From Rhizopus sp. PT2906 (Eukaryota > Mucoromycota > Mucoromycetes > Mucorales > Rhizopodaceae), in NCBI GenBank assembly GCA_025529335.1, contig JAMYHX010000513.1:1-30513 (forward strand): 30,513 nucleotides of DNA, in the 5' to 3' direction. The position numbers and the translations under genes are program-made. The notes under the pieces are model-generated. The model worked only from the letters and a program-made list of their open reading frames with translations. It did no database searches and was not told the DNA's origin. Positions within the stretch are counted from its first letter, which is position 1. Every line of letters starts with the position of its first letter. Shown piece by piece: positions 11,381-22,212 of the stretch.

Positions 11381-11537
11381 ATAAATTATTATAATAGTTT
11401 ATAATGTTTAGAGTAGAGCATGCATTCTATTTTATATTCCTCTATCGCATCTGTTGAGAATAGAAAGTATTGACAACAATAATAATTCTAGTAAATAGTA
11501 GCCATAGATTCTCTACCCAAGTAAACTCACACGAGTA

Positions 11538-11555
11538 CGGATAATTTTGGTGTAC
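11538..11555 (+). repeat. left terminal inverted repeat of the MULE
   Basis: The 18 bases CGGATAATTTTGGTGTAC are matched exactly by the reverse complement of 14756-14773. A T-run follows within a few bases on both inner sides. Confidence 0.75.
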
Positions 11556-11599
11556 CTTTTTAAACCACCAATAAAATGCATTTTTAACCTTTAACAAAA

Positions 11600-13252
11600 A
11601 TGAATGAATCCATTTCCCTCTTCATTGCCCAGTTTCCTGACAGTGATATAACAGAGGAATCTGTAGCTCTTTACAGTGAAGAAGAGGGCGAATATGTTGG
11701 CATTAATTTTCACTTTGGGTGTTGCATAGAGAAAGCATATAGTAAAGAACGTAAAAAGGGCAAACATACTCGTGTTATTTGTAAAAAGTATCTTGGATCT
11801 GTATACTGTAACAACACTGAATGTACCTTTTATGAAATTGATCATAGACCTTACGCTCTTAAGAACGATATTGAGAAGCAGCAATGTCTTATTTGCGATT
11901 CCAAGTTGGAAAGAAGGCTCTGCACCGTCAGGGTCAACTTTAAGTTCGATGACGGAAAATGTCAAATGGTGCACAACAGAAAATATAGCCATAACATATA
12001 CTTGCCTTAGCATCTGACAGTTGCAGAGAAGTGTCATCTTGATGAGAAAGTTGATGAAGATCCCCACGTCAAACTCAGCAAGGCTATTGTTGGAGTTTCA
12101 TCCAGAACTGGGGAAGCTGTCCGTTCTATATACAGCTCTGTAAGTATGATCTTAATCAATAAGGGCCGTGCAAAATACGAATTGAACAATGCCAAGCAGA
12201 GGATGGGTGTTTCTTCTCGTACCGGTTTTCTTGGAGAGTTTGAAAAAATTGAGAGCGAATATGAAGGCTTCATTTCATCTGCGGAAGTTGCAAACCAAGC
12301 TTTCTGTATCATATTTTGCTCTCCTGAGATAAAGAAGTTTGAATTGCCATTTAGCTCTCAATTCATTGTCACCGATGTCACTTACAAGGCTGTTAAGGAC
12401 AACTACTGTCTCTGCTCCAGCGTAATCTATGTCCCACATTTGAAGAAGCACCTTGTAATCCTCCAAGCTATCATCGGTAGTCTTGAATGGATATTTTTCA
12501 AAAAGTACTTTAAAGCGTTCTTTCAGTACTTTGGTATATCCAGAAAATTTTTCCTTGGTGTGGTTATGGATTTTTCTATTGCCCAAAGAAGAGGTTTTTG
12601 GAAGCCTATAGATGCACATTTTCGAATAGCAGTGGTAATGAAGATATTGAAGATAGAATGGCCAACGTAGAAGGCTGCTATATGCATTAGATGCAGTCAG
12701 TTCAAAGAATAGCTTCCAATTACGCTGTTGTTCCTCAAGGGTTTCAAGCAGAGTCTACAAAGCTTGTATATGTGTTACGAACGACAGCCATTAGGGAAGA
12801 ATTCTATAGGACCATCCTATCTCTCTGTATCAAGTTCCTCAACTGTAAGAGCCGGTTGAGGTAGTGGTTGCAGCCTTCTAATTCAAGTATGATATTCCGT
12901 TTTGGTAGTCTTCAGCATCACGGTTTATTCAATCGCAAATCTAGAAATTCCAACGCTGCTGAATCTTATCACAATGTTTTGTACACCATAATTGTCAAAG
13001 AGTAGCCGCTTGCTTCTTCCTTGAGATACTTGCTACAGTATTCAAAGAAGAACAATCAGAGCTTGAGTTCATTTTTCACTGATGGAATCCAGTCCTGTTA
13101 CGGTCAAAACAAGAGGCAAAGAAAGCAAAGAAAGATTGCTGGCTTTTACAAGATGAGTAACGGCAGAGCTCCCGATAACAACAAAGCAATCTTTGGTAAA
13201 CAACAGACCATATCTACAGCTGAACATGCTGATAAACCTGCTACAGCTTCCT
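11600..13252 (+). pseudogene. MULE-type DDE transposase with GCM/WRKY-like zinc finger, disrupted
   Basis: The ATG at 11600 opens a frame that runs to 12670 with only one internal TAG (12008-12010). Residues about 70-131 carry C-x4-C ... C-x2-C ... C ... H-x5-H with QMVHNRKYSHN, a WRKY/GCM1-type zinc finger typical of MULE transposases. The catalytic Asp residues are at 12374 (IVTDVTYK) and 12569 (VVMDFSIAQ), 64 codons apart. A one-base shift at a T-run near 12596 moves the frame. GCYMH, a TAG in place of an expected Trp codon near 12690, and SNAAESYHN follow. The Glu codon at 12961 is a good candidate for the third catalytic residue. More stops appear near 12866 and 13003. The region ends in a Lys/Arg-rich linker with a TGA at 13252. 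The enzyme would have cut and pasted the element, but is inactive as it stands. Confidence 0.75.
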
Positions 13253-14554
13253 GAAGTTGCTAATGCTGATGATGAGAAAGACGATTTTGAGTTCGGAATT
13301 CATAATTTTTTGAAGCAGTTGATTGAAGAACATTTATCTGTAGAATCCAGGCTTCAGTATGACCGATATGAATGGTATTGGAGGTTTATTTTTTCAGTTA
13401 AGAGAAGACGGTTTGCTGAGAGAGCTTGTAGCAGAAGACAAGCTGAAGAAATTCATCAAGAAATACTTCAAGGGCCCAGCAACGAACGAAAACAAAAGCA
13501 AAAAATTACTCTGAGCCGTAAGAAGAAATCAGGGGCCTTTTGATTAAAGACACTGAACATGAAGCTGATGAAGCTGTCAACAAAGAACGTGATGAAGACA
13601 GTGATAGCGAAATGACCATTGATCTTACAGAAAAAATGCCAGGGCAGTATGCTGCCAACATACATCGATACGACAAGACGTTACGCCCAAACACAGCCAA
13701 CTCTTGTTATATCGATGCCATCTTTGAGCTGTTATGGCATTCTGTAATGCCTCATTTTGAAGAAGCAATGCTGAGCAACTTTGATCCTCACAAAAAAATT
13801 GATTCTATTTTGAAGACATCATACAAATGGCATAGATTGAATACTGACGATGGTCTTAACCGCACTTCTTATTCGATGAGAAAGTTTGTATGGGAAAACA
13901 AGATCAGCAATAGAGATGAAGGTTTTTGGGGAGATTGCAATGAAGTTTTGGAAACATTCCTTAATAGTATGTCGCCTTCAGCAAGATCCTTCTGTGATAT
14001 TGGGCGGTTTATGCATATAAACTCTGTTCAAAAAATCAAAATCATTTCAGGTACATACCAAGCAACATGTCGTGCTTGGACTATAACTACTTACTGATGT
14101 AAGCTTTACTTAAATCAAAAGAACCATAGTGCATGGATTGTGCCCCTGAACTAGGTGAAGACTCAGCTGAGCTGCCTGGCATCACCACAAGACACAACAT
14201 GATCGAAACAGAAAAACCGCCTCTTTTCCTTTTTGTTTCTGACTTGACTAACATTGCTCCAGCTCTTAGAAAGACTCCTCAATACTTCCCGTGTATCGCC
14301 GAAATAGCAGAGACAAAATACATCCTGCAGGGCAAAGTTTATTCAGCTGAGCTCTTAGGTGTACATTTTTACACAGTCTCTAAGATAGCGTTCAGCGGTA
14401 CTATCTTCTAGGCGAATCTTGACAATTTGAGTGGCAACAACTTACAAGTGCTGATACAAATGAAAACAACTTTAGAAATTATCTCGAAAATCCAGTTAAC
14501 ACTGTAACAGCTTGTTATAAAAAAAAAGCAACAGAAAGGATTAAAAAACACTAA
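13253..14554 (+). pseudogene. peptidase C19 (ubiquitin-protease)-like domain inside the MULE, disrupted
   Basis: A charged linker (13253-13543) leads to an acidic stretch and then a segment starting LRPNTANSCYIDAIFELLWH, whose NSCYIDA matches the Cys box of C19 ubiquitin hydrolases (Cys codon at 13705). About 220 codons on, LQGKVYSAELLGVHFYTVSK resembles the His box (His codon at 14364), followed by NLDNLSG. After another shift the reading continues to TAA at 14552 through NPVNTVTACYKKK. Stops near 14095 and 14409 and several shifts disable it. It is unclear whether this was a separate protein or the C-terminal half of the transposase polyprotein: the linker region joins the two with one shift. 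Deubiquitinase activity is inferred from the two boxes only. Confidence 0.6.
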
Positions 14555-14755
14555 AAAATTAAAAGGATACATTGTGACATTTTTTAAGTGTAGCATCGCA
14601 TATAAGAATAATCGAAAGCAACCAAAGCTAAGAAATGTTAGCCACCAATATGAACGCTCATAGTCTTTATTTTTGTAGCATTTCTTTTATTGAAATGTCA
14701 CTAATTAAGAGTAAATGTATCTAACATCTCTTGTTAGTACTTCAATAAAAAGAAT

Positions 14756-14773
14756 GTACACCAAAATTATCCG
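14756..14773 (-). repeat. right terminal inverted repeat of the MULE
   Basis: Exact reverse complement of 11538-11555. Confidence 0.75.
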
Positions 14774-15000
14774 CGCTTGTTGAGTACCTTCCATGATTAT
14801 CAGCGTTGTTATGTTTGTGTAAGGAGTTTGAACTTTCTTCACAAATACATCAATGTACTCTTGGTGTTTTGCAGGAATGGTCGTGACTTTCGAATCAATA
14901 GTGTAATAGATAAGTCTATCACATCCAGTATACCTTTGTGTGCAAGCGTCTGTTGAAGGTAGCTACATTGGCGATTTTGATGTCCTCACAATAAAACAGT
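14774..15000 (-). pseudogene. coding-like minus-strand fragment flanking the MULE
   Basis: Reading from about 15000 downwards on the minus strand, a coherent stretch with two frames (TFNRRLHTKVYW, then DRLIYYTIDSKVTTIPAKHQ and onward) runs up to the MULE terminal repeat. No family is recognised. Orientation matches the debris left of the element (10439-11380), so the two could be halves of one gene split by the insertion. This is inference. Confidence 0.35.
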
Positions 15001-15083
15001 GACAGACATTTTCATTGGCCAAAAAACTTTTTTTTAAGGCAGGTCGTTTTTTCTTTTCTTTCTGTTTTTCTTTTTCATTTATC

Positions 15084-18000
15084 ATGTCTTATAGAAATAG
15101 AGGGAGTGAGCCACCTGGACGTCCAGAAGTATTTGAAAGACTAGGTACTGTGAGTAGTAGCGATCATAATGACTATAGCTACAATAGCAGTTATAGAAAT
15201 CATGGTTACAACAATAGTAGCAGTGACTATTACAGATACCGTCGTCGATCTCCTTCTCTTTATTACAATGACCGCTATGATGACCGGTATGACGACCGTT
15301 ACAATGACCGCTATGATGATCGTTATGGTGACCGCTACTACAACAACCGTTACTCTTACAGATCATCAGATAGCGGATTAAAAATTGCAAACTCATACAA
15401 CAACAACAATAACAGTTATCATCATAAGCAAGATTATTATTCTTCATCATCTGATAAAAGCCGCATTAATTTTGTCAAAAATGATAAAAAGCCCATTTCA
15501 TTTGTACCAAATAAGTCAAGCGAGGATTCTTATGACCGAAAAGGACCTTCTCCTACTACGGATCGTGATAAAGTGGCAAGGGACTTACAAATTACAGTAA
15601 CAAGGGATAAGAAATTAGGTCACCAAGATAAACAAGATGATGCTTACAACACGAGTTCAGCCACTTCACGGGAAATAGCTATGGCTCCATCACAAAGATC
15701 TGAGTCCAATCAACGAAAGAGTAGCAGTTACAAAACCGATACCAAGTATATAGGAAATGGTGCAGGGACTGACAACAACACTCGATCTAATTCCCAGGCT
15801 GATCAGCAAAAATCACAAGTAAAAAGAAATCAGAGCCCGCCAAACAAGTCAAAACTAGAGAAAAAAATCAGTCGACAACAACAAGAACAATAGCTCTGTT
15901 GAAGTAGCAATACCAACAACACCAACCCGAAAGCCTGCTCCCTCATTCCTTCCTGCTCTTAGAGAAATAAAATCTGATTCTACTGTTCATCTGGAGAAAC
16001 CTCCTACAGAGCCTGCTGCCATGAGAAACGGAAAGATCGCTGGTCTTTTAGATCCATTACCAAAAGCAAGCCCTGTGACAACAAAAAACGTAAACAATCT
16101 TTCAGCAGATTCAGAAAGTACAAAAAGAGACCGCACCACCACTTCAAAACAAACACCTACAAATCCTTCGTCAATACGTACTACAGTCAATCAAAAAGAT
16201 CGTGGCAACAATCCAATTAAAGAAAAGTCTGATTCCCAAAGAAAGCTAAGTAACGCCGTCAATAAGCCATCTTTGCCAACAACAAATGATCCTAAATTAA
16301 ACACCAACGGGCCATCTACAAAGCTCACTCCTTCTGCTACTGCAAAGACTTTGAATAAACAAGATATTAAAACAGTACAATCCAGTCAACTCAAGGTAGT
16401 AGCAGACAATAGAGTAGTATCACCAAACTCGCAAGAACAACAAATACCGAAGCAGCAACAGCGACCAGTACAGCAACAACAACAACAAGCACAGAAGCCG
16501 AAACAACAGCAACCAGCGCCACCAGCAACAACTGTAGCACACGGTCAACAGGAACCAATCAAGCACACAGAAGAGTCTACACATATGAATGATTCTGTTT
16601 CTATGCACGCTCCCAGTCAAGCATCGGTAGAACAGCAAAAGAAAGAAATGGAGAAAAAACTTGAGGAGAGACATGCGGAGCAGCTTCAGCAACTGCTACG
16701 ACTTCAAGAAGGGGAAGAGGAGCTTGCCAGGGAGCATGTAAACAAAGAAACTGAGGCTGATCAAAACACAATAACCACTCTTCAGGAACTGATAAAGTCG
16801 AGTCAAGAAAAACAAAGCAAACATGAAGAACAAATGAGCATGTTTCCTCCAGAAAGCCAGGAATGGATGGAGGCTCGAAACAATATTGAAGTTATCAAGA
16901 TTTTTATAAAGGATCTTAATGATCAGCATATCAAGATAATGTATAGTATTACAAGCATACTAAATCAGCGATTAGAGGCAATACAAATCAAATTTAAAGA
17001 ATTGATAAGAAAAGCACAAGAAGAATATGACTCTGAGAAGAAACAGATTGATGATTCATTCAAAATCAAAAAGAGTGACTCTTCCAGCTCTACCAAGAAG
17101 AGCGCTACCTCTATAAAAAATGCTACTGAACCATCAGCAACAGCAGCCAGCCCACAAGCAGCATTATTAACGAATCAGTATCCCACACAAGACACCATGA
17201 AACAGCAAACAAGTGAACAAATTACCAGTAATTCAATAGAGAAACAGAATGCGATACCATCAGCGTCACCAGTAAAAGCTACACACATGCTAGTAGAGAC
17301 AGGGCCTATAATTCCTACGCCTCAGAAGCAAACGTCACCTGAACCTACGAAGCAGACTATACCAACACCGACAGCATCTCCACAAACAATCAACACAGAA
17401 GCATCAAAAATGAATACCAACGATACTGAAAAGCAGAATAATGTAAACAATTCGCCGAACAACCCTATCACAAGGAAGAGACGAAGAATATTTGCAGACA
17501 GTGCAGAAGCATCTGTTATCATCAATAACGACGTGCTATTGACCTCTCCAGATACTACTACCACCACTACTACTTCAGCACCAAGTCCAAAACAGCAGCA
17601 TATTGAAAAACCAGTAGATGAAGAACAGGTCGCGAGGGCAGTAAAAAGGCATAAATGTGACCTATTTGTTCCTGCAGACCATGGCATAGTCACATCACCG
17701 TTTTCTGCATCCGCATCAGCTCAGTCCCTTAATGAGGCCAATCTACCCAAGAAAGACCGACGAGAACTTCTGCTACCTATTGATGAACGCGATGATGTCG
17801 TAATTGATATCTTTACAAAAAAGGGCGCTGTTCATCGCCAATCACCAGTATCAACAAATCCTTTTACGCTTCAGACATCTCCCGTAGAAGTTCCTATTTC
17901 TGATCCAATGGAGGTTGACCAAGAATCCATTCGTGATAGCAATAAAGCTATCTCGGCACAAGAAGTACACATTGAAAAAATGGATATTGAGCAACCAGTT

Positions 18001-18186
18001 ACAGAAACACCTGAGGATAAAAAACCTGTTACTGTTGATAGCAGTACAACGAATGTACCGGCAAAGAAGCCACGAACAACAACAAAGCTTCCCAAGATTT
18101 GGAAAGTCAGGATGGATGATGACACTGGCGATGTTTACTATCAACACAAAGTCACAGGAGAAATTCGATTAGACCGACCATGTTAA
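15084..18186 (+). CDS. long low-complexity protein with coiled coil and C-terminal WW-like domain
   Basis: I place the start at ATG 15084. The frame is open to 15893, and a second frame is open from before 15900 to TAA at 18184-18186. A 40-nt intron (15819-15858, GTAAAA...ACTAG) joins them in phase 0 and gives 1,020 residues. Alternatively a one-base error or slip in the A7 run at 15861-15867 would do the same. Regions in order: Tyr/Arg/Ser-rich N-terminus with six (N/D/G)DRY units (62-85); long Asn/Ser/Gln/Thr disorder; a Gln-rich patch; a coiled coil around 16620-17050 (Glu/Gln/Lys/Leu heptads); further disorder with KRRR; and a final WW-like domain (IWKVRMDDDTGDVYYQHKVT) in which the second Trp is replaced. 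Function unknown. WW domains bind proline motifs, and the RNA-processing-like composition suggests a nuclear role. Confidence 0.75.
15267..15338 (+). repeat. six tandem 12-nt units encoding (N/D/G)DRY
   Basis: Six consecutive 12-base units of the type AATGACCGCTAT, differing mainly at third positions and at the first codon. Units 1 and 4 are identical. They encode NDRY-DDRY-DDRY-NDRY-DDRY-GDRY. Confidence 0.9.
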
Positions 18187-18465
18187 AATGAATGCAAGTA
18201 TATAATATTGATCAGCTAATAATGAAGCAAGATAATCTACATTATGACCATTATTTTAATTTCCCCAGCATTTATACCTCTCTACATTTTGCATCACTGA
18301 TACCAAACAACAGCTATTCATTATGTAAATAACATTTTCTGTTTAGAATAAATCGCAGTAAATATCATGAGGATCTCCCATATTTATTATAAAATAGGTA
18401 AGAATAAAGAGCTATCTCACGTCCTCTTCCTTTCAATATGCTTAATTAAAAAAAAAAAACTGATA
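18187..18465. other. convergent intergenic region
   Basis: Both flanking genes end here. It is AT-rich, with an A-run at about 18448-18459 next to the minus-strand stop. I saw no separate gene. Confidence 0.5.
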
Positions 18466-21400
18466 TCAAAGGATTTGAATGGTTGCAGTAAAATCTCCAA
18501 AGTCAATTGGTCTGTTTAACATATGCAGATTCTTTCGTTGAACGTTCAATTGAACTCTCCATATCGCCTTATTGTTGACTGCACTGGCCATCGTAGCAGA
18601 ATTGACTTCGGCAACCCATTGTAGACAGCTAATGATTTGATAAGCTTCCACTTCGAGTGGCACATTACGTATTTGGGCTTGGATATCTATCCGCTCTTCA
18701 TACTGCCCATTTTGTAGAGCTTGAAGCTGATTTATAAGTATATCCACGTTCGAATTGCCATTCTCTTCAGAATCCATGTCATAGTAATCGTCAGCCTTTT
18801 CACCAAGGACGTACTTTCCGAACTCATCATTTGTTGCATAATCTTTATATTCCTCATAGTCATCATAGTCATCATCAGAGTAGTTTTCAGGATATTGATT
18901 ATAGTAACTGTTTTGCCTTGGATATTCTTGAGCTTTTGCAAAGTGCTGTTGTATCGGTATCTCGGCAGCGGTTGCACTGCTGTTAGCTGTACTGGAGGTA
19001 GATGCCTGTCTGTCAGGTCTATCAGGAGACGCAGGCTTTGTATTAGGAGCCCACTCCACAAGACCAGCAAATGGTATGAATTCTTCAGACGATACTTGTC
19101 GTTTATCATCATGGCTTTTCTTGGCGTCATTGCTTGAATTCTTTTGATTAGGGCTTCTCGCAGTGTGGGTATCTGTACCATGATCGGCTATCTCATGCTT
19201 CTCCAAGAATGACGAACCTCCATATGGCTGCTTGTCTGTTTTTCTGTTCATACCCTGTCTTTCATTAGATTTGGTCTCATCATGATTGACTTGGGAGGAC
19301 TTTGTATTTCCCAACTTCTTTGATTGAGGCAGCTGTACCTCTGCCCTGATGGGCTCACGCTGTCTCGAATCAGGTAATATTCTGTTGGTGCCCAAGAAGG
19401 TGACTGATCCATTGACATTCCTATTTCTGCCATTGATATTCATTGTATTATGTCCATTCAGCTCATGATGCTCTTCTTGTGCCTTTGAATTTACATGAGA
19501 AGGTCTCATTTGAAACCCACTTTCTTCTTCGTCAGCCTTGATTGCTGAAGAATTTACAGCGATATGAACACGCATAAATTTTTCGAAATGGTGCATCAAA
19601 AATTCCATCATATCACCATTGCTATTCAAAATATCTTCTTGAGTTATCAGCTCATCGCCCTGTTTAAACCTATCGCCTGTATCATAATTAACTGAAACAT
19701 AATGCCCAATGAGAAAGAGCCGGGAGATGAGATGAATGAGGTCGTCGTAATGGGCATTCGTTATATTGAGCTCAGTGGCTAGCTCAATCGGACTGTACTT
19801 GGGATTACGCTTGATTTGCAATAGATGCTTTGATAGTTTGACAAGTGAGGCATCAATTTCAATTTCTCTTTGACTTCCTTTCCATTCGAGTTTTTGATTT
19901 TTTTCTTCTTTTTGCTTTGGCTTCTTGTTATCTTTTGACGTGTTTTCTACTCGCTTTTTCGTGTTTGGTTCGTTTTGAGATGCCTGCTTTTTCGTATTGG
20001 ATACAGTTTGAGGTGTATTTGCATGTTTGACTGTCGAGGTGCTGTTTGTTTGTTTAATGGTGGAAGTATTGGTTTGCAAAATACGAGTGCTGTTTTCCTT
20101 TTGTAAAATGGTCGTTTGATGTTTAGGTTGAGCCTGTAAGGAAGGAAGAGACGGTGCTTCCCTAACTTCTGAATACTTGATACTGGTCATGGACATAGTT
20201 GCTATAGGAGGATCGACGAAATCATGACCTTTACTGCATACATATTCAAATGAATAACCATGACTTAACAGCTTAGAAGCCCTAAAGAATTCCCCTAAAA
20301 TAAGCTCCAGGTTCTCTTTCCTACGACAAGTGTGTCTATAGCAAAATGAATTAATTTCAGCAAGATTTCAAACAAGATACGTACGCTACGTTCTTTTTAC
20401 GTAAAAACGGGTCTTGAACGATAATACCATTCTCGCGGCCCTTTTTAAAAACATAACCAGGCAATTCCTTTCCTCCTGAAATGATAGACACTGCTAAATT
20501 TGAAGATTGCCAGTAATAGTTAAAGAATCCAAGCAAGAGTGTACCTAGCTCGGTAGTATTTGGACTTTTCCAAATGGACGTGTAATTGGGTAAGTGAATT
20601 AAGCTTTTCATTGCTATACAGTTGTGATAATTCACAGCAAATTTTTGAAGTTGTCTTTCGTAAACAGCAACCACTGGCTGCGAGGTCTTCCAGTTGCATA
20701 TCTTTGATGTACATGGAACAGGCAGGTTTTGCAAACAGGGCACGACAGGACCATCACAATGAGTGATCAAATAATGTATTGCCATTATGATATAAGCGTA
20801 ACTACTCAATGTCCCATTGGCGGCTATAGAGTATCAATTAATAATAGCAATAGGCTGCCATTAGATTATGTATAGTACGGTTATTTATATTCTTTTGCTT
20901 CACAAAATACTTGATAGCAAACAACAAAGGAGCCACTCTTGGATCAGTGTCCATGTATTGTTGAATTAACTTAGTATTCACAATACCAAGGGTATTATTG
21001 GTGTTGATGTCACATCGAAAACCAGTCTTGGGATCAAAGAATTTACAAATGGGTACGGAGGCTCCACAGATAGGGTATACTTCTTTCATGCCCATGCTTC
21101 TCAAGACAGAAGCAATACAATTCATGTTATAAACTGAGTTTGGTAGCTGGAGCATCTTGAATTTATATTGTGCCCAATCTTCCCTATACCTTGCTTCTGG
21201 AACAACAATACACAAGTCAAGGTCTGCATCCTTGAATACTAGGCCGCTTGCTGATGACCTACAATGCTCTGTTTGCATTTTAGTTTTCTTATCTGATTCA
21301 TCCTTACCCAAAAACAGCTACTTTCAGGTCCATATCAGGCCATACTTGGTTCAACCTATGTTGAATCCTGTTCTTCAGCGACCTTCTGTCATCTATCATT

Positions 21401-21951
21401 GCCTGTGTCGGCTTCAATTCCTAGTACCACGTATGTTAGTTTGACATGCGGAAAGAAAATAATATCAATCGATTGAAACTCACACGATACAGGTTCATTA
21501 TTTCTTCTGACAACTCCTGGTCTTTCTCCATTATTTTCCTATTGGACCGAATATCCTCAAGATACGAATGGTGATTTTCTTCGCTATAGCATATAAATAG
21601 AAGGGTATGGCTCGGCTTATTTTCGACAAGTTCAGGAAAATATCGACGGGCAAAGCGTGGATCACTATAATAATCCTTGGTATACATCAACTCAAAGTCC
21701 CATCTCTTCCAATCACCACAAGGAACAAAAGACTTGTATATTTTTCCTCTAGTGTTTATAAAGTCATCAAGTCCTTTGGACATTGCGAAATAATAACCAC
21801 ACTGATCTCCATACTTTTGTTCCACGAATTGCTGAAGCGAAGCGATAGAAATAAGACGTGCTGCCTTTTTTCTTATTACGCCTATATTGTGCTGCACTGT
21901 AAAATCCACACAATCTTTAAAGAATTGCTGGTGGTCAACAATAAAGGTCAT
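18466..21951 (-). CDS. Cid1/TUT-like non-canonical terminal nucleotidyltransferase with long disordered C-terminus
   Basis: Five exons (21951-21484, 21420-21308, 21258-20879, 20823-20385, 20335-18466) with introns of 63, 49, 55 and 49 bp give 1,089 residues. Phases all agree. The protein should add untemplated nucleotides to RNA 3' ends. It has the polymerase-beta fold signature: VAVFGSSASGL (about 190-200), the Asp pair D206/D208 in KDADLDLCI, and the third Asp D277 in FRCDINTNN. The PAP-associated domain contains GTLSSYAYIIM, an LxxLLLGFFNYYW segment and the nucleotide-recognition loop QDPFLRKKNVAH. The last exon is mostly Asn/Thr/Gln/Lys-rich disorder. It includes one compact helical segment (VKLSKHLLQIKRNPKYSPIE onward) and an acidic Tyr/Asp stretch near 18840-18880. 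The gene is convergent with the WW-like gene, with 279 bp between stops. Confidence 0.9.
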
Positions 21952-22212
21952 AATGTTAGTACAACAAAGAAAGAAAGAAAAAAAAAAGAAAGAGGGAAAA
22001 ATGTGTAAAATGCCCTGAATCCCTTGTGACAGCAGGCTTTATTTTTATGCAAGTCCTAAAGTCATAAAGTCTGGTTTCTTTATTTAAAGATACATTAATT
22101 GCTGTATAGTCACAGACTGTTCAAATACTACATCAACTGCTATAATACGGAGGAGTATAGTTGCTATCATTAGATAAGTATGACATATTCTATTTTGGGA
22201 CATTGAAATAAT

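Larger units (their letters stand above)
11538..14773 (+). mobile_element. degenerate Mutator-like element (MULE) with transposase and C19-like protease regions
   Basis: The element is bounded by an 18-bp perfect inverted repeat (11538-11555 and 14756-14773), with weaker similarity reaching about 12 bases further out on both sides (a CTCA block), so the true ends may lie slightly outside. Length is about 3.2 kb. It contains, in one orientation, a MULE transposase with zinc finger (about 11600-13250) and a peptidase-C19-like domain (about 13540-14554). Stops and frameshifts throughout show the copy is dead. I could not identify a target-site duplication by eye. MULE identity rests on the GCM/WRKY-like finger, the DDE spacing and the post-DDE GCYMH and AESYHN motifs. 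Confidence 0.72.

Noticed and set aside
12275..12619. minus-strand frames of about 90-115 codons inside the transposase
   Set aside because: The plus-strand frame carries recognisable transposase motifs; these are shadows.
15082..15450. minus-strand His/Cys/Tyr-rich frame that resembles a metal-binding repeat protein
   Set aside because: It is the antisense of the DRY-repeat and Asn-rich coding sequence; the repeats follow from the codons on the plus strand.
16420..16692. minus-strand Leu-rich frame looking like membrane segments
   Set aside because: Antisense of the Gln-rich (CAA/CAG) tract, which reads as Leu on the other strand.
18721..19137. 138-codon plus-strand frame rich in Ile/Val
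   Set aside because: Antisense of the Asp/Tyr/Asn-rich tail of the nucleotidyltransferase, whose frame is open for 576 codons.
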